In this document: in pieces, positions 51,801-54,954 of the stretch | Numbering within the stretch: the stretch's first letter is position 1 | How the letters are laid out: every line of letters starts with the position of its first letter | Source: Antedon bifida | Taxonomy: Eukaryota; Echinodermata; Crinoidea; Comatulida; Antedonidae | Assembly: GCA_963402885.1 (NCBI GenBank) | Contig: OY727098.1 | Span: 13,378,717-13,442,716, forward strand | Direction: 5' to 3' | Length of the DNA stretch: 64,000 bases | Notes under the pieces: model-generated | Databases searched by the model: none | Seen by the model: the letters and a program-made list of their open reading frames with translations, nothing else | Told to the model about the DNA's origin: nothing | Position numbers and translations under genes: made by a program

Positions 51801-53715
51801 AAATTGTTTATATCTACCAAGCTCTCTTCTTTGTTTTCTACACAATACTATCTACACCCTCTATTCACCAGCCTTATGCCTCTTTTGTTGTTTCTTTTAT
51901 TCCTGTCCACTCAGGCAGCACTTGCCTGATATATCTATCTATCTTGTCCAAGTACCTTCACTTGCACTGATGAAGGGCTAGTGAAAGCTCTGCTAACTTT
52001 TATGGCTGTTTTACTTTATCGTTTTGATTTTAGCTTTTCGTTATTTTTGTATCTCCATTGAGATCCAGCCACTGATACCCACAGCATTGTCATTTTTTCA
52101 GTATTTTGCCTTTGGATTTATACATATAATTCGTGGTAAATTTAACGCAGATCATGAAAGCGAAAGTGCTCGATACAAAATGTATGAATGATACCAAGCA
52201 CCTGAAGATTGAGTTCATACTCATGAAACAGCCTGTAGTGCAATAAAATGTCCAGTTGGTAATTTACTAGCGTCTTATTCATTTATTTCTATATACATAT
52301 ATCTATATACACAATTGCCTTTGGACATAATATACATATATAGATATTGTGTTGATTTCAAGTTTGTAAGCAGCTGTAGTTGTATTATTCCCATATTCTA
52401 ATCATTGAAATGTTTTAAGCAACGTGCATGTCTCTCATCTACTTCTTGCCCTCCTATTCAAAATGTACATGCACGTTTTGTCACTTTCTGATGCATATCC
52501 TAAATTATTATTCACACAACACAATTTTTATTAAGCATCTTTTAGTTTCGTAAGGTGCTTAATAAAATAAAGGTCCATATCCAGTTTTGCTTTCATTTTT
52601 TTAACTTACAAATATTTCAAATTGAAGGAATATTTTGTGTATAAAAAAAAATGGCCGTAAATTGTTCCAAATTTTTTCTAGATGCAATTTGTTGTTTTTG
52701 ATAATTTGTCAGAGTACTTTTATCATGGAAGAGTGTGCTCTTATCATACTTAATTATAGGCATTGCTCCATTGATAGGCTACAAATATAAATGGATGGTT
52801 AGAAGTGGGTGGCACATTGCTACATAATTATTTATGCAAATTTCATTGCAGAAAAAAAATATGTGGCGATGGTAAATGTTTCCTGGTATTACCCATATAG
52901 TGTGTGTACAACTTACAATTAGTACACTCTAATACTATAAGTGAAGTTTAAAAGAAAAGAGCATATCCAAAATACACTATTGATGGTTCACCCTGTATTG
53001 CGTATTGCAGTTGAATTGTCTACAGCTTTTTGTACTGCAGAGGTTAAAATATAATAGTCAAAAATATAATATGTCATTGTTACAAATTGAACAACTACTA
53101 TTTTAAAAAATTGTAATTCATTTTGCAGAATCTATTTGTATCATTTGATGTTGTATCTGTGAGAGAAGTTTCACTGTCAGCCAACCAATTTGTGGAGGAT
53201 GCTACAAGGTTAAAATGGAAAGTGATGGACAGTGATCAGATGATGCCATCTAGTAAGTTATCAATGCTTGTGTTTTTGTTGATGATGAAGTTACAAAATA
53301 ATAATAATAATAAGAAAATAATTTTATTTATTAAAATTGTTGAATGTTTGTACACAATATAGGAAAATATTATTTCTGTTCATGATTAATAATGACTATT
53401 ATACTATGTGAAGGGCTTCTGTAATTTTTTTGATATTGTTTCTTTTATTGGCACATTAAATGGAAGAACCCGAACGACTCGGCAAGAAACTTGCAAAGGC
53501 AGATGCCGAAATCAATTTCTTTAGAATTGTAAAACATTTGGTGTAATATTTTAGTATTTATATTATGTTATTGATAACCATACAGTACACTATGTTTTCT
53601 TCTTTTTTTTTCTTTTTCAGATAAAAAGCCCATCCCAGTTTCACCAAACACCTTGAATGTACTTTTGTCTCCTATGCAAATTAGAAGTTTCCTAGCAACT
53701 ATAAAAGGACATTAA
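2278..53715 (+). CDS. MAN2B1: Lysosomal alpha-mannosidase (19 exons, 5' part outside window)
   Basis: The enzyme is an acid exoglycosidase that removes alpha-linked mannose from N-glycans in the lysosome, using a zinc ion. Joined exons: 2278-2349, 6628-6744, 10575-10775, 16064-16133, 16319-16358, 19428-19497, 20660-20773, 24654-24770, 25317-25443, 25536-25621, 28650-28871, 29902-30020, 31328-31429, 31795-31882, 32215-32295, 46256-46483, 50564-50713, 53129-53252, 53621-53715. They total 2223 nt (740 codons and TAA), all with GT-AG introns and matching phases. Family landmarks in order are [42 protein letters not shown] (zinc ligand His), [75 protein letters not shown] and [10 protein letters not shown]. 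Family members are about 1000 residues, so about 260 N-terminal residues lie upstream. I see no stop or frameshift in these 19 exons. The resemblance is to MAN2B1 rather than the Golgi or MAN2B2 enzymes. Confidence 0.95.
3187..3565 (+). mobile_element. tRNA-derived SINE
   Basis: The head folds like a tRNA: acceptor arms GAGTGAG (3187-3193) and CTCACTC (3257-3263), a box A TGGCCGAGCGGTTAAG and a box B GGTTCGAGGCTC. Together these look like a Ser/Leu-type tRNA. A 290-base unrelated body follows and ends in AGCGCTATATAAATG, a common SINE/LINE tail style. Part of the body recurs reversed at 34126-34190, supporting a dispersed family. Confidence 0.7.
3732..4915 (+). pseudogene. Penelope-type reverse transcriptase and GIY-YIG endonuclease remnant
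   Basis: The reading shifts frame at least twice (near 3945 and 4568). The first part has [11 protein letters not shown] and the catalytic YIDDIF of the reverse transcriptase; the middle has [15 protein letters not shown]. The last part has a cysteine cluster (CGKSCKTC) then VIYLIYC and QYVGET, the GIY-YIG endonuclease core, and [10 protein letters not shown]. The protein would copy RNA and nick target DNA. It is not functional because of the frameshifts and the missing N terminus. The same C-terminal region is nearly open in the copy at 51274-51726. Confidence 0.8.
5138..5190 (+). ncRNA. Hammerhead-ribozyme-like motif in Penelope element
   Basis: Core CTGATGA is at 5145-5151. GGGC (5153-5156) pairs with GCCC (5164-5167) over a 7-base loop as stem II. 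GAAA is at 5168-5171. Then GC/GC plus A-T close a short stem III over TCT, and CTA at 5178-5180 is in the place of the cleavage triplet. Hammerhead motifs are known from Penelope-like elements. Stem I is not convincing here (A opposite A), so activity is doubtful. Confidence 0.5.
5277..6328. other. Intron sequence with a GCGC-rich dispersed repeat
   Basis: No gene is seen. The segment about 5640-6130 has alternating GTGCGTGCGCGC tracts with TTTTGAAATGTCCTGAAACG and AATTAATTTTGCACATTTTAAAATTT. Similar, diverged segments occur at 18700-18960, 44680-44960 and 55030-55320, mostly in the opposite sense. This is an old dispersed repeat with no coding capacity that I can see. Confidence 0.35.
6329..6600 (-). 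pseudogene. LINE reverse transcriptase C-terminal fragment
   Basis: The minus-strand frame reads [17 protein letters not shown], then [18 protein letters not shown] and [13 protein letters not shown]. This is the segment after the catalytic FADD of CR1-like reverse transcriptases (thumb and the LGVxID motif). Both ends are cut. The family could be the same as that of the fragment at 36361-36850, which covers the next part of such a protein. Confidence 0.6.
6628..6744 (+). CDS. MAN2B1: MAN2B1 exon 2 of window
   Basis: The 39 codons are in phase 0, with donor GTTTGT. They carry [18 protein letters not shown] and WFKNMDKLI, the highly conserved stretch of the GH38 catalytic domain. The intron before it (4.3 kb) holds a SINE, a Penelope-like element and a LINE fragment. 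Confidence 0.93.
6925..7053 (-). repeat. 3' LTR of the Gypsy-type element
   Basis: It matches the 5' LTR but lacks about 30 bases near TGTAGTATCC and has changed at its outer end (CTGTATG for CTGTACA). The LTRs have therefore diverged, so the insertion is not recent. I see no clear target-site duplication. Confidence 0.7.
7121..8423 (-). pseudogene. Integrase remnant of Gypsy-type element
   Basis: The frames 7845-8423, 7562-7783 and 7121-7387 join in order. First come a zinc-finger region with [20 protein letters not shown] and CKHCTTKKP, and the catalytic core with [20 protein letters not shown] (DD part). Then come [17 protein letters not shown] (the E region) and a C-terminal tail [18 protein letters not shown] with [14 protein letters not shown]. 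Frameshifts occur near 7840 and 7390. Integrase would insert the cDNA copy; this copy is dead. Confidence 0.85.
8441..8704 (-). pseudogene. Protease C-terminal part of Gypsy-type element
   Basis: This frame continues after the DTGSE segment, with the [20 protein letters not shown] stretch seen before the reverse transcriptase in Gypsy polyproteins. It ends where reverse transcriptase should begin, just at the deletion junction near 8430-8445. Confidence 0.6.
8710..9595 (-). pseudogene. Gag with zinc knuckle, and start of protease
   Basis: Three overlapping minus-strand frames carry it. The first (9356-9595) and second (9015-9359) match retrotransposon gag capsid, with YLERFELYF and [18 protein letters not shown]. 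The third (8710-9000) has a CCHC knuckle [14 protein letters not shown] and then FLLDTGSE, the active-site DTG of the aspartic protease. Gag coats the RNA, and the protease matures the polyprotein. Frame breaks near 9010 and 8705 disable it. Confidence 0.8.
9714..9726 (-). other. Primer binding site matching tRNA-Met
   Basis: Directly after the 5' LTR the minus strand reads TGGTAGCAGCGAG. TGGTAGCAG is the complement of the 3' end of initiator methionine tRNA (CTGCTACCA), the usual primer of many LTR elements. Confidence 0.65.
9727..9885 (-). repeat. 5' LTR of the Gypsy-type element
   Basis: On the minus strand it runs TGTACAGCTGCAG to GGATACTACA, so it starts TG and ends CA. It matches the LTR at 6925-7053 across ACCAGCTTTATTATGTACAA and CTAACCATTGTATATCCA. 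The length of 159 bases is short for Gypsy elements. Confidence 0.75.
9930..10541. mobile_element. Foldback (long inverted repeat) element
   Basis: The left arm (about 9930-10174) starts AATACTACCAGAGCCATAT, and the right arm (about 10278-10541) ends ATATGGCTCTGAATACTA, its reverse complement. Inner parts also pair, for example TTACTGCGAACATGATTTTA with its complement at 10290-10309. Arms of about 245 bases surround a 100-base GC-richer spacer. There is no coding capacity. Confidence 0.75.
10548..10571 (+). repeat. (CTTT)n microsatellite forming the exon 3 acceptor tract
   Basis: About six CTTT units lie directly before the TAG of the acceptor used by exon 3, so they serve as its pyrimidine tract. 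Length changes here could affect splicing (inference). Confidence 0.8.
10575..10775 (+). CDS. MAN2B1: MAN2B1 exon 3 of window
   Basis: The 67 codons are in phase 0, with donor GTAAAT. Motifs are [28 protein letters not shown] and [15 protein letters not shown], all in the catalytic domain. The acceptor tract is a (CTTT)n microsatellite, and a foldback element ends about 34 bases upstream of the exon. Confidence 0.95.
10776..16063 (+). other. Intron 3 of MAN2B1: repeats, no gene seen
   Basis: This 5.3 kb intron has a motif TATTTATTCGAATAAACGCC at 10858-10877 and a reversed, related motif at 15616-15675 (AATGCCCTCTCGAATGAATG), perhaps the ends of one old element. At 14011 there is GGGGCGGATCCAGG followed by a G run, a terminus style common to DNA transposons. 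At 12590-13110 the sequence is richer in CpG than its surroundings. Repeated ATACTGTATT/AAATACGGTA blocks lie at 15365-15545. I see no credible coding exon. Confidence 0.4.
16064..16133 (+). CDS. MAN2B1: MAN2B1 exon 4 of window
   Basis: Seventy bases begin in phase 0 and leave one base for the next codon (donor GTAAGT). The product [17 protein letters not shown] matches the helix following the SRPALK block and includes one N-glycosylation sequon (NIT). Confidence 0.88.
16319..16358 (+). CDS. MAN2B1: MAN2B1 exon 5 of window (zinc-ligand motif)
   Basis: This 40-base exon encodes [13 protein letters not shown]. The His in HHDAxxGT is a zinc ligand in GH38 enzymes. The serine of the motif is completed across the junction with exon 6. 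The intron before it is only 185 bases. Confidence 0.93.
16500..17200 (+). repeat. Two diverged tandem copies of a ~285-base unit
   Basis: TGCCATAATCGTGGATGCATTT at 16681 recurs as a near match at about 16965, and the text after it (GTGTTTTTTCTGTGCCTATC) recurs too. TATTTATGCC also recurs near 16557 and 17130. Both lie in intron 5 and have no coding capacity. Confidence 0.55.
17895..18060 (+). repeat. Duplicated intron segment, copy 1
   Basis: ATTATACTTATACATCC, then TAAATTCTGTAACCA, GCAACAAACATGCCATCTGA and TGAAATGTTCACCCCATGGG recur in the same order at 19505-19660, just after exon 6. The copies are about 90% alike by eye. Confidence 0.75.
18361..19337 (+). mobile_element. Helitron-like non-autonomous element (hairpin plus CTAG end)
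   Basis: The 3' end shows a hairpin CTCGTC-AAAGT-GACGAG (19310-19326), seven bases, then CTAG (19334-19337) followed by T, as in Helitron 3' ends. The inside has the GCGCACGC-rich repeat. The 5' end is not certain; I set it at the change near GTTACCGCAACG. No helicase is encoded. Confidence 0.45.
19428..19497 (+). CDS. MAN2B1: MAN2B1 exon 6 of window
   Basis: The first base completes the serine codon, then [18 protein letters not shown] follows, the continuation of the HHDAVSGT motif. The exon ends in phase 0 after CQ. A 140-base intron segment just downstream is duplicated 1.6 kb upstream of the exon. Confidence 0.92.
19505..19660 (+). repeat. Duplicated intron segment, copy 2
   Basis: This is the partner of the segment at 17895-18060. 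It begins only eight bases after exon 6 (ending 19497). No exon-like piece precedes copy 1, so the duplication does not include exon 6. Confidence 0.75.
20660..20773 (+). CDS. MAN2B1: MAN2B1 exon 7 of window
   Basis: The 38 codons are in phase 0, with donor GTAAGT. They include [13 protein letters not shown], which matches the conserved FTFCxxLNISxCP block at the end of the catalytic region, and two NxS sequons. Confidence 0.92.
20944..21312 (+). pseudogene. LINE endonuclease fragment and linker
   Basis: One frame gives [20 protein letters not shown], matching AP-endonuclease domains of RTE-like elements. A second frame (from 21059) gives [20 protein letters not shown] and [14 protein letters not shown], the linker before the reverse transcriptase. 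Endonuclease catalytic blocks between the two are missing, so part was deleted. Confidence 0.65.
21312..22759. mobile_element. Foldback element nested in LINE, with internal tandem repeats
   Basis: The element starts GGGTGCAG (21312) and ends CTGCACCC (22752-22759). Left-arm blocks such as AAATTTTTTACGGCACTTTT and ATATATAGGGGATAGGGAAA reappear reversed near the right end (22553, 22615). Arms are about 500 bases. The middle has extra units of 179 bases in direct order. The long frames at 21869 and 22048 are just these repeats. It encodes nothing recognisable. Confidence 0.85.
21693..22230 (+). repeat. 179-base tandem repeat, three copies, inside the foldback element
   Basis: The motif ATTGCTAAACCCTGCAAACC occurs at 21872 and 22051, 179 bases apart, with a diverged copy at 21693. 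Each unit includes TAGTGTACGACCCACTGGGT and TTAACTACTTATTTTTGGGG. A reversed unit follows at 22236-22400. Confidence 0.85.
22760..24330 (+). pseudogene. LINE reverse transcriptase
   Basis: After the nested insertion the frame resumes with [18 protein letters not shown]. The main open part (22918-23850, 310 residues) has [50 protein letters not shown] and the catalytic [11 protein letters not shown]. It continues with [16 protein letters not shown] frame break near 23848 leads to [18 protein letters not shown] and [19 protein letters not shown]. The protein would copy its own RNA into nicked DNA; here it is broken by at least two frame changes. Confidence 0.85.
24654..24770 (+). CDS. MAN2B1: MAN2B1 exon 8 of window
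   Basis: The 39 codons are in phase 0, with donor [17 protein letters not shown] is the family's VxVYNPLGR start of the beta-rich C-terminal part. The intron before it contains the RTE-like LINE with its nested foldback element. Confidence 0.94.
25317..25443 (+). CDS. MAN2B1: MAN2B1 exon 9 of window
   Basis: The 42 codons plus one base end at donor [24 protein letters not shown] matches the family ELLFxAxxPALGxxTY block. The following intron is 92 bases, the shortest in the gene. Confidence 0.93.
25536..25621 (+). CDS. MAN2B1: MAN2B1 exon 10 of window
   Basis: Two bases complete the split codon and 28 codons follow, ending SPIVIENE, which corresponds to the LTIENE block of the family. The donor is GTAAGT. 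Confidence 0.88.
26068..26096 (-). mobile_element. Helitron-like 3' terminus
   Basis: On the minus strand AATTCGTCA-TAG-TGACGAATT (a 9-bp hairpin) is followed by AAAT and CTAG, then T. The same ending with changes lies on the + strand at 46109-46134. The rest of this element on the right (up to 26400) is not delimited. Confidence 0.45.
26520..28190 (+). pseudogene. Degraded CR1-like LINE
   Basis: Many frame breaks interrupt the coding part, but successive pieces match one reverse transcriptase in order. They are [75 protein letters not shown](L)YIND and a changed FLYTDD in place of FADD. The end near 28190 has a TTGAATTGAAT tail. Only the coding remnants up to about 27560 are clear. Confidence 0.65.
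28189..28312 (+). repeat. Short tandem duplication (~65 bases)
   Basis: ATAGATACTGTAATCAAATACCTGT occurs at 28190 and 28255, and TATGTTTTGCTAT follows in each. The units are 65-67 bases long. They lie at the LINE tail. Confidence 0.7.
28650..28871 (+). CDS. MAN2B1: MAN2B1 exon 11 of window
   Basis: The 74 codons are in phase 0. Blocks are [24 protein letters not shown] and [11 protein letters not shown], typical of the beta-sandwich part of GH38. Several NxS/T sequons suggest a glycosylated lumenal protein. Confidence 0.95.
28944..29753. mobile_element. MITE with ~40-base terminal inverted repeats
   Basis: The left end ACCTAGGCAAAATTAGAACA continues GAATTTATTTTTGTGG. The right end is its reverse complement (TTCTGTTCTAATTTTGTCTA then GGT). 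The middle has no recognisable coding sequence. It lies in intron 11 just after exon 11. Confidence 0.7.
29902..30020 (+). CDS. MAN2B1: MAN2B1 exon 12 of window
   Basis: The exon encodes [20 protein letters not shown] and [10 protein letters not shown], then two bases of a split codon. The donor is GTAAGT. The T-rich acceptor tract is at 29890-29901. Confidence 0.94.
30169..30660 (+). mobile_element. Helitron-like non-autonomous element (CCTCCGCC family), copy 1
   Basis: It begins with the palindrome CCTCCGCCAAGGAGG and ends AATTTTACAGTAGGCAGAGG, then a weak hairpin and CTAGTT. The interior GGTTACATAACCATTACACC and GTAGTGAAATTAGCC is shared with the copy split by a LINE at 39603-44335. There is no coding capacity. 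Confidence 0.6.
30767..30797 (+). repeat. (TA)n microsatellite
   Basis: About 15 TA units lie in intron 12. Confidence 0.9.
31092..31275 (+). repeat. 16-base minisatellite in intron 12
   Basis: About twelve units of the type GGGCACATCACCCGGT, with variants (GTAGGCACATCGCCC, GTGAGCACATCAGCA). They end about 50 bases before exon 13. The units are contiguous, without spacers. The array is much more GC-rich than the surroundings. Confidence 0.9.
31328..31429 (+). CDS. MAN2B1: MAN2B1 exon 13 of window
   Basis: One base completes the split codon, then [11 protein letters not shown] and [13 protein letters not shown] follow, the latter nearly invariant in the family. The choice of acceptor (AAAAG at 31327) is set by phase. 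A 16-bp minisatellite ends about 50 bases upstream. Confidence 0.93.
31795..31882 (+). CDS. MAN2B1: MAN2B1 exon 14 of window
   Basis: The exon encodes [15 protein letters not shown] and [14 protein letters not shown]. The same frame is open further upstream to 31691, but that part does not resemble the family. The acceptor ATAG at 31794 restores the expected RxxRxTW spacing and phase. Confidence 0.92.
32215..32295 (+). CDS. MAN2B1: MAN2B1 exon 15 of window
   Basis: The 27 codons are in phase 0: [20 protein letters not shown], a hallmark of the lysosomal enzyme. The next intron is 13,960 bases and packed with transposable elements. Confidence 0.95.
33580..33705. repeat. Inverted repeat (hairpin) in intron 15
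   Basis: TAAAATATAAGATTTGAAAT with CCCCTCGGGA pairs with TCCCTCGGGA, TGTC and AAATCTTATATTTTA near 33675-33702. The arms are about 28 bases with small gaps and the loop about 65 bases. Confidence 0.6.
34126..34190 (-). mobile_element. SINE fragment
   Basis: Reversed, it matches the body of the SINE at 3187-3565: CTTTAAAGAACCTAGTA, GAGATGAGTAGGGGTGACC (about) and CGGT.TACTAGT. Only about 65 bases remain. Confidence 0.6.
34190..35130 (+). pseudogene. Degenerate LINE fragments
   Basis: [18 protein letters not shown] (34194 on) looks like a LINE endonuclease start, and HDVPQGESM (near 35070) like the VPQGS motif of a reverse transcriptase. The stretch between has stops in all frames. The assignment rests on short motifs only. 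Confidence 0.35.
35134..35640 (-). pseudogene. DIRS-like tyrosine recombinase fragment
   Basis: On the minus strand, [18 protein letters not shown] (in 35365-35796) and then [20 protein letters not shown] (in 35134-35325) resemble the core-binding and catalytic parts of the tyrosine recombinases of DIRS-type retroelements. There, LDPxxAPV and LCPVxALxxYL are usual. Frames are broken between them near 35340. This enzyme would insert circular cDNA. The identification rests on motif memory only. Confidence 0.45.
36361..36850 (-). pseudogene. LINE reverse transcriptase C-terminal fragment
   Basis: On the minus strand [18 protein letters not shown] with [12 protein letters not shown] comes first. 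A frame break follows, then [20 protein letters not shown] with [12 protein letters not shown]. These are the last blocks of CR1-like reverse transcriptase proteins (LQKRAxR and WNxLPxxV). The 5' part is missing. Confidence 0.7.
36870..37338 (+). mobile_element. Small tRNA-carrying element with 105-base terminal direct repeats, copy 1
   Basis: Two direct repeats (36870-36974 and 37234-37338), identical by eye, flank a 259-base interior that holds a complete tRNA-like gene (37152-37223). The repeats run from ATTCTCACAGATTTCCTCAT to CTGATTTGTTTATAT. Just inside the first repeat is a hairpin ATCTC-TTCG-GAGAT (36985-36998). TTTATATTA occurs before the left repeat and at the end of the right one, which could be a 9-base target duplication. 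A second copy lies reversed at 48821-49266. There is no coding sequence. It could be a miniature LTR-type element or a bit more than one 364-base unit of a tandem or circular molecule. Confidence 0.7.
37152..37223 (+). tRNA. tRNA-like gene with anticodon ATC (Asp codon GAU; body Glu-like)
   Basis: The 72 bases fold as a full cloverleaf. The acceptor GCCCCAG pairs with TTGGGGC, and the discriminator is G. The D arm is GTCTAATGGTTAGGAC. The anticodon stem CTGC/GCAG has loop ATATCAA. The T stem CCGAG/CTCGG has loop TTCGAGT. A TTTTT terminator follows at 37226. Anticodon ATC would read the Asp codon GAU, but eukaryotic Asp tRNAs use GTC. The D arm and the GGCGGTCC part look like Glu tRNA. It may be a tRNA-derived promoter rather than a working tRNA. 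Confidence 0.7.
38208..38278 (+). repeat. 36-base tandem duplication
   Basis: CAATGATTGCTGCAAACGCT with AGCTCACTGA occurs twice in succession at 38210 and 38246. Confidence 0.85.
38330..38990 (+). pseudogene. Degenerate LINE reverse transcriptase fragment
   Basis: Broken frames give [20 protein letters not shown] (38428-38490, the DxxxAFDxVDH motif) and then [13 protein letters not shown] (about 38600). Stops and gaps are common. The order and strand fit a CR1-like element. Confidence 0.5.
39912..44167 (+). mobile_element. CR1-like LINE, near full length, with target-site duplication
   Basis: The ends are set by CATTAC on both sides (39906-39911 and 44168-44173), which is single in the empty-site relative at 30169-30660. 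The 3' tail is AATAAACAAACAAA. The 4.26 kb include a 5' region of about 500 bases, the endonuclease and reverse transcriptase coding part, and a 540-base 3' region. It has several frame breaks. Confidence 0.8.
40414..43625 (+). pseudogene. CR1-like LINE endonuclease and reverse transcriptase
   Basis: The N terminus (from about 40459) has a cysteine-rich finger, [20 protein letters not shown] and HKSC. The endonuclease has [35 protein letters not shown] and [11 protein letters not shown]. The reverse transcriptase has [59 protein letters not shown] and the catalytic [10 protein letters not shown]. It ends with [22 protein letters not shown] and [14 protein letters not shown]. Frame breaks lie near 41045, 41640, 42470, 42830 and 42990. 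Apart from these the protein is complete, so the insertion is not very old. Confidence 0.88.
44345..46134 (+). mobile_element. Helitron-like element with degenerate internal repeats
   Basis: The end AATTCGTGACAAATT (hairpin decayed), AAATT and CTAG (46131-46134) matches the terminus at 26068-26096. Inside are diverged repeats of about 250 bases with TAGATATGAATTCA and GACGTCA..ATATGGCCACTTGAAT blocks (45060, 45310, 45655), and the GCACGC-rich block also seen at 18720. A small inverted repeat TTATCC-GGATAA lies at 44358-44381. No coding sequence is seen. The 5' end is a guess. Confidence 0.45.
46256..46483 (+). CDS. MAN2B1: MAN2B1 exon 16 of window
   Basis: The 76 codons are in phase 0, with donor GTGAGT. 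The [19 protein letters not shown] block matches the family; later residues are less conserved, as expected for this region. A Helitron 3' end lies 50 bases downstream in the intron. Confidence 0.94.
46533..48811 (-). mobile_element. Helitron-like element with partial tandem unit (two 5' ends, one 3' end)
   Basis: On the minus strand the element starts TCTATATATAAATTT at 48811, preceded by A. It has a second such 5' end at 47840 and a single 3' end at 46533. That end is a 13-bp palindrome arm pair (46533-46545 and 46557-46569) terminating in CTAG, followed by T. Insertion between A and T with a TC start and CTAG end is the Helitron signature. Repeats 46866-47841 and 47842-48811 are about 96% alike. 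No helicase is present. Confidence 0.7.
46866..48811 (-). repeat. ~973-base tandem duplication within the Helitron
   Basis: Two direct units (46866-47841, 47842-48811) each begin ATATTCTATATCTACTCGGT and end TTTATATATAGA. Each has an open frame of 90 codons (47323 and 48294), but the differences between them include several amino-acid changes in few bases, so I do not call them genes. Confidence 0.9.
48821..49266 (-). mobile_element. Small tRNA-carrying element with direct repeats, copy 2
   Basis: Reversed relative to copy 1. Its inner repeat (48821-48925) is complete at 105 bases and the outer one (49187-49266) lacks 25 bases at its end. The interior is about 95% like copy 1, including the ATCTC-TTCG-GAGAT hairpin and the tRNA. 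It starts nine bases from the Helitron 5' end. Confidence 0.7.
48936..49007 (-). tRNA. tRNA-like gene with anticodon ATC, copy 2
   Basis: The same 72-base cloverleaf as at 37152-37223, differing only at position 43 (A for G), which lies in an already mismatched pair. The TTTTT terminator follows on the minus strand. All stems are intact, so structure has been kept in both copies. Confidence 0.7.
49364..49920. mobile_element. MITE with TTAAAGATGTATTGTC ends
   Basis: The left end TTAAAGATGTATTGTC and the right end GACAATACATCTTTAA are exact reverse complements. The 557-base interior has no coding capacity. TTAA at both tips would fit piggyBac-type insertion, but the tips could also be part of the repeat. 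Confidence 0.7.
50564..50713 (+). CDS. MAN2B1: MAN2B1 exon 17 of window
   Basis: The 50 codons are in phase 0. [19 protein letters not shown] and [12 protein letters not shown] match the family's LPPSVHLLTL and LLRLEHQF blocks. Confidence 0.94.
50939..52135 (+). mobile_element. Penelope-like element, copy 2, 5' truncated
   Basis: It starts within the coding part (GATTTTCAGAATCGTAC) and runs to the terminal repeat with ATCCAGCCACTGATACCCAC at about 52065 and TTTGCCTTTGGATTTATA. It is roughly 93% like copy 1 at 3568-5276. The hammerhead-like motif near 51965 has lost its loop and part of stem II. Confidence 0.8.
51159..51726 (+). pseudogene. Penelope GIY-YIG endonuclease region
   Basis: The frame at 51274-51726 holds [20 protein letters not shown] (the GIY-YIG core), [20 protein letters not shown] and [13 protein letters not shown], then [15 protein letters not shown]. 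Just before it, the frame at 51159 holds [17 protein letters not shown] and CGKSCKTC. A frame change near 51350 separates them, and the reverse transcriptase is absent. Confidence 0.8.
53129..53252 (+). CDS. MAN2B1: MAN2B1 exon 18 of window
   Basis: The 41 codons and one base end at donor [22 protein letters not shown] and RLKWKV correspond to the LFSTFxI, LxETTLxANQ and RLKW blocks near the C terminus. Confidence 0.92.
53621..53715 (+). CDS. MAN2B1: MAN2B1 terminal exon with stop
   Basis: The exon follows a strong pyrimidine tract ending CAG. It encodes [19 protein letters not shown], matching the conserved NITLxPMEIRTFLA end of the protein, then KGH and TAA at 53713-53715. Confidence 0.94.
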
Positions 53716-53843
53716 TACTAAAATCTCAAATCAGGGAGTTGTTCCTGCTCACATCAAATGCAATATTTTATGGCATCTAATTAAAATTTGATATGTAATA
53801 TTAAGGGACATTTAGTATCCAAAAATAAGCACAACAATGTAGT

Positions 53844-53849
53844 AATAAA
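53844..53849 (+). promoter_or_regulatory. Candidate polyadenylation signal of MAN2B1
   Basis: AATAAA lies 129 bases after the stop codon, the first such hexamer I see downstream. The implied 3' untranslated region would be short. Later sites cannot be excluded. Confidence 0.4.
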
Positions 53850-54129
53850 CAAGTTTATGTATCCTTATTGTTCACTCTCTAATCTTGTGCTCTGGCCCCT
53901 GCTGCCCTCAACCCTTACTCTCGTTCCTGTTACCACAATCTCCCCTTGTAACAAATTACATTCTTTAACATACATACTAGGATTTCTTACTACTCTACCT
54001 GACCTAGTTCTATACAGTACTGAACCTGATTTACATCCCTCTAATGATGCAGTTTGTATTGTTTTCTCTGCTAGAACTGTTTATAACATTTCTAAGTGGT
54101 ACTCTGTGTTTTGCTTTGTTTTTACCGTA

Positions 54130-54490
54130 CCAAGTTAAACAAAGCCAGTTGGTGGATTTTAATTCTTTATTACAATGAAGCCATTTGTCGAATTTCAATG
54201 CTTTTATTAATGCAACGAAGCATTCCCGTGGAATTTGTATAGCTTTTTATAGGCCTATTATATCAACTCAACGAAAAAACCTTTTGGTGGAAATTCAATC
54301 CGTTTTTACAATGAAGCCTTTTGGTGGAACTTCAACCATTTTATAACAAAGCCTTTTGGTGGAACTTCAACAATTTTACAACAAAGCCTTTTGGGGGATT
54401 TTCAACCCTTTTGCAACAAAACCTTTTGGTGGAATGTCAACACTTTTTATTTAAATCTTAAATCACTGTTCAACAAAGGTATTTGGTGGA
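54130..54490 (+). repeat. Short tandem repeat of ~38-base units downstream of MAN2B1
   Basis: Units of the type AACAAAGCCTTTTGGTGGAA then CTTCAACCATTTTA occur about eight times, with the first ones diverged. Such spacing suggests local expansion. Confidence 0.8.
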
Positions 54491-54499
54491 CAAACTAAG

Positions 54500-54540
54500 A
54501 TCTAGAAAACTAAGACCTAAGATATCTTAGTTTTCTAGAT
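54500..54540. repeat. Perfect 16-bp palindrome with 9-base loop
   Basis: ATCTAGAAAACTAAGA (54500-54515) is exactly complementary to TCTTAGTTTTCTAGAT (54525-54540). It lies at the end of the tandem repeat, about 0.8 kb after the MAN2B1 stop. Confidence 0.85.
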
Positions 54541-54874
54541 TTTCTTTTAATGGTGGGTTGTACCATTATATCAAGGGTAATGTATTTTTATTGGTTAGAA
54601 TTAATTATTCTATTACCACTAAAGGGGGAGTTATTTCTATGATGTGATGAGATTTTCAGTAAATAATTTTAGATTTCCTTGTGGTACAGGCTATTTTTGT
54701 CTACACATAATATACATACACATAATTACAGTATATAAAGAAATGGAAAGCAATTGATTTATATTTCTATAATAAGTATTATAACTATTTCATCCAGTTG
54801 ATTTTACTACGCGCGATTTAACAAAATTATGTTTGTAATCAAAATTGTGTTTGATCCAAAAAATGACTGGGGTA

Positions 54875-54950
54875 ATAATGTTCAGCGCTTAGAGAAGCTT
54901 GCTTGTAGAGCGCTATTTAAGAATGAACTATTATTATTATTATTAATCAT
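54875..54950 (+). repeat. SINE-like 3' tail
   Basis: TTCAGCGCTTAGAGAAGC then GTAGAGCGCTATTTAAGAAT and (ATT)n resembles the ends of tRNA-derived SINEs with ATT tails. No head is visible. Confidence 0.4.
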
Positions 54951-54954
54951 ATCT

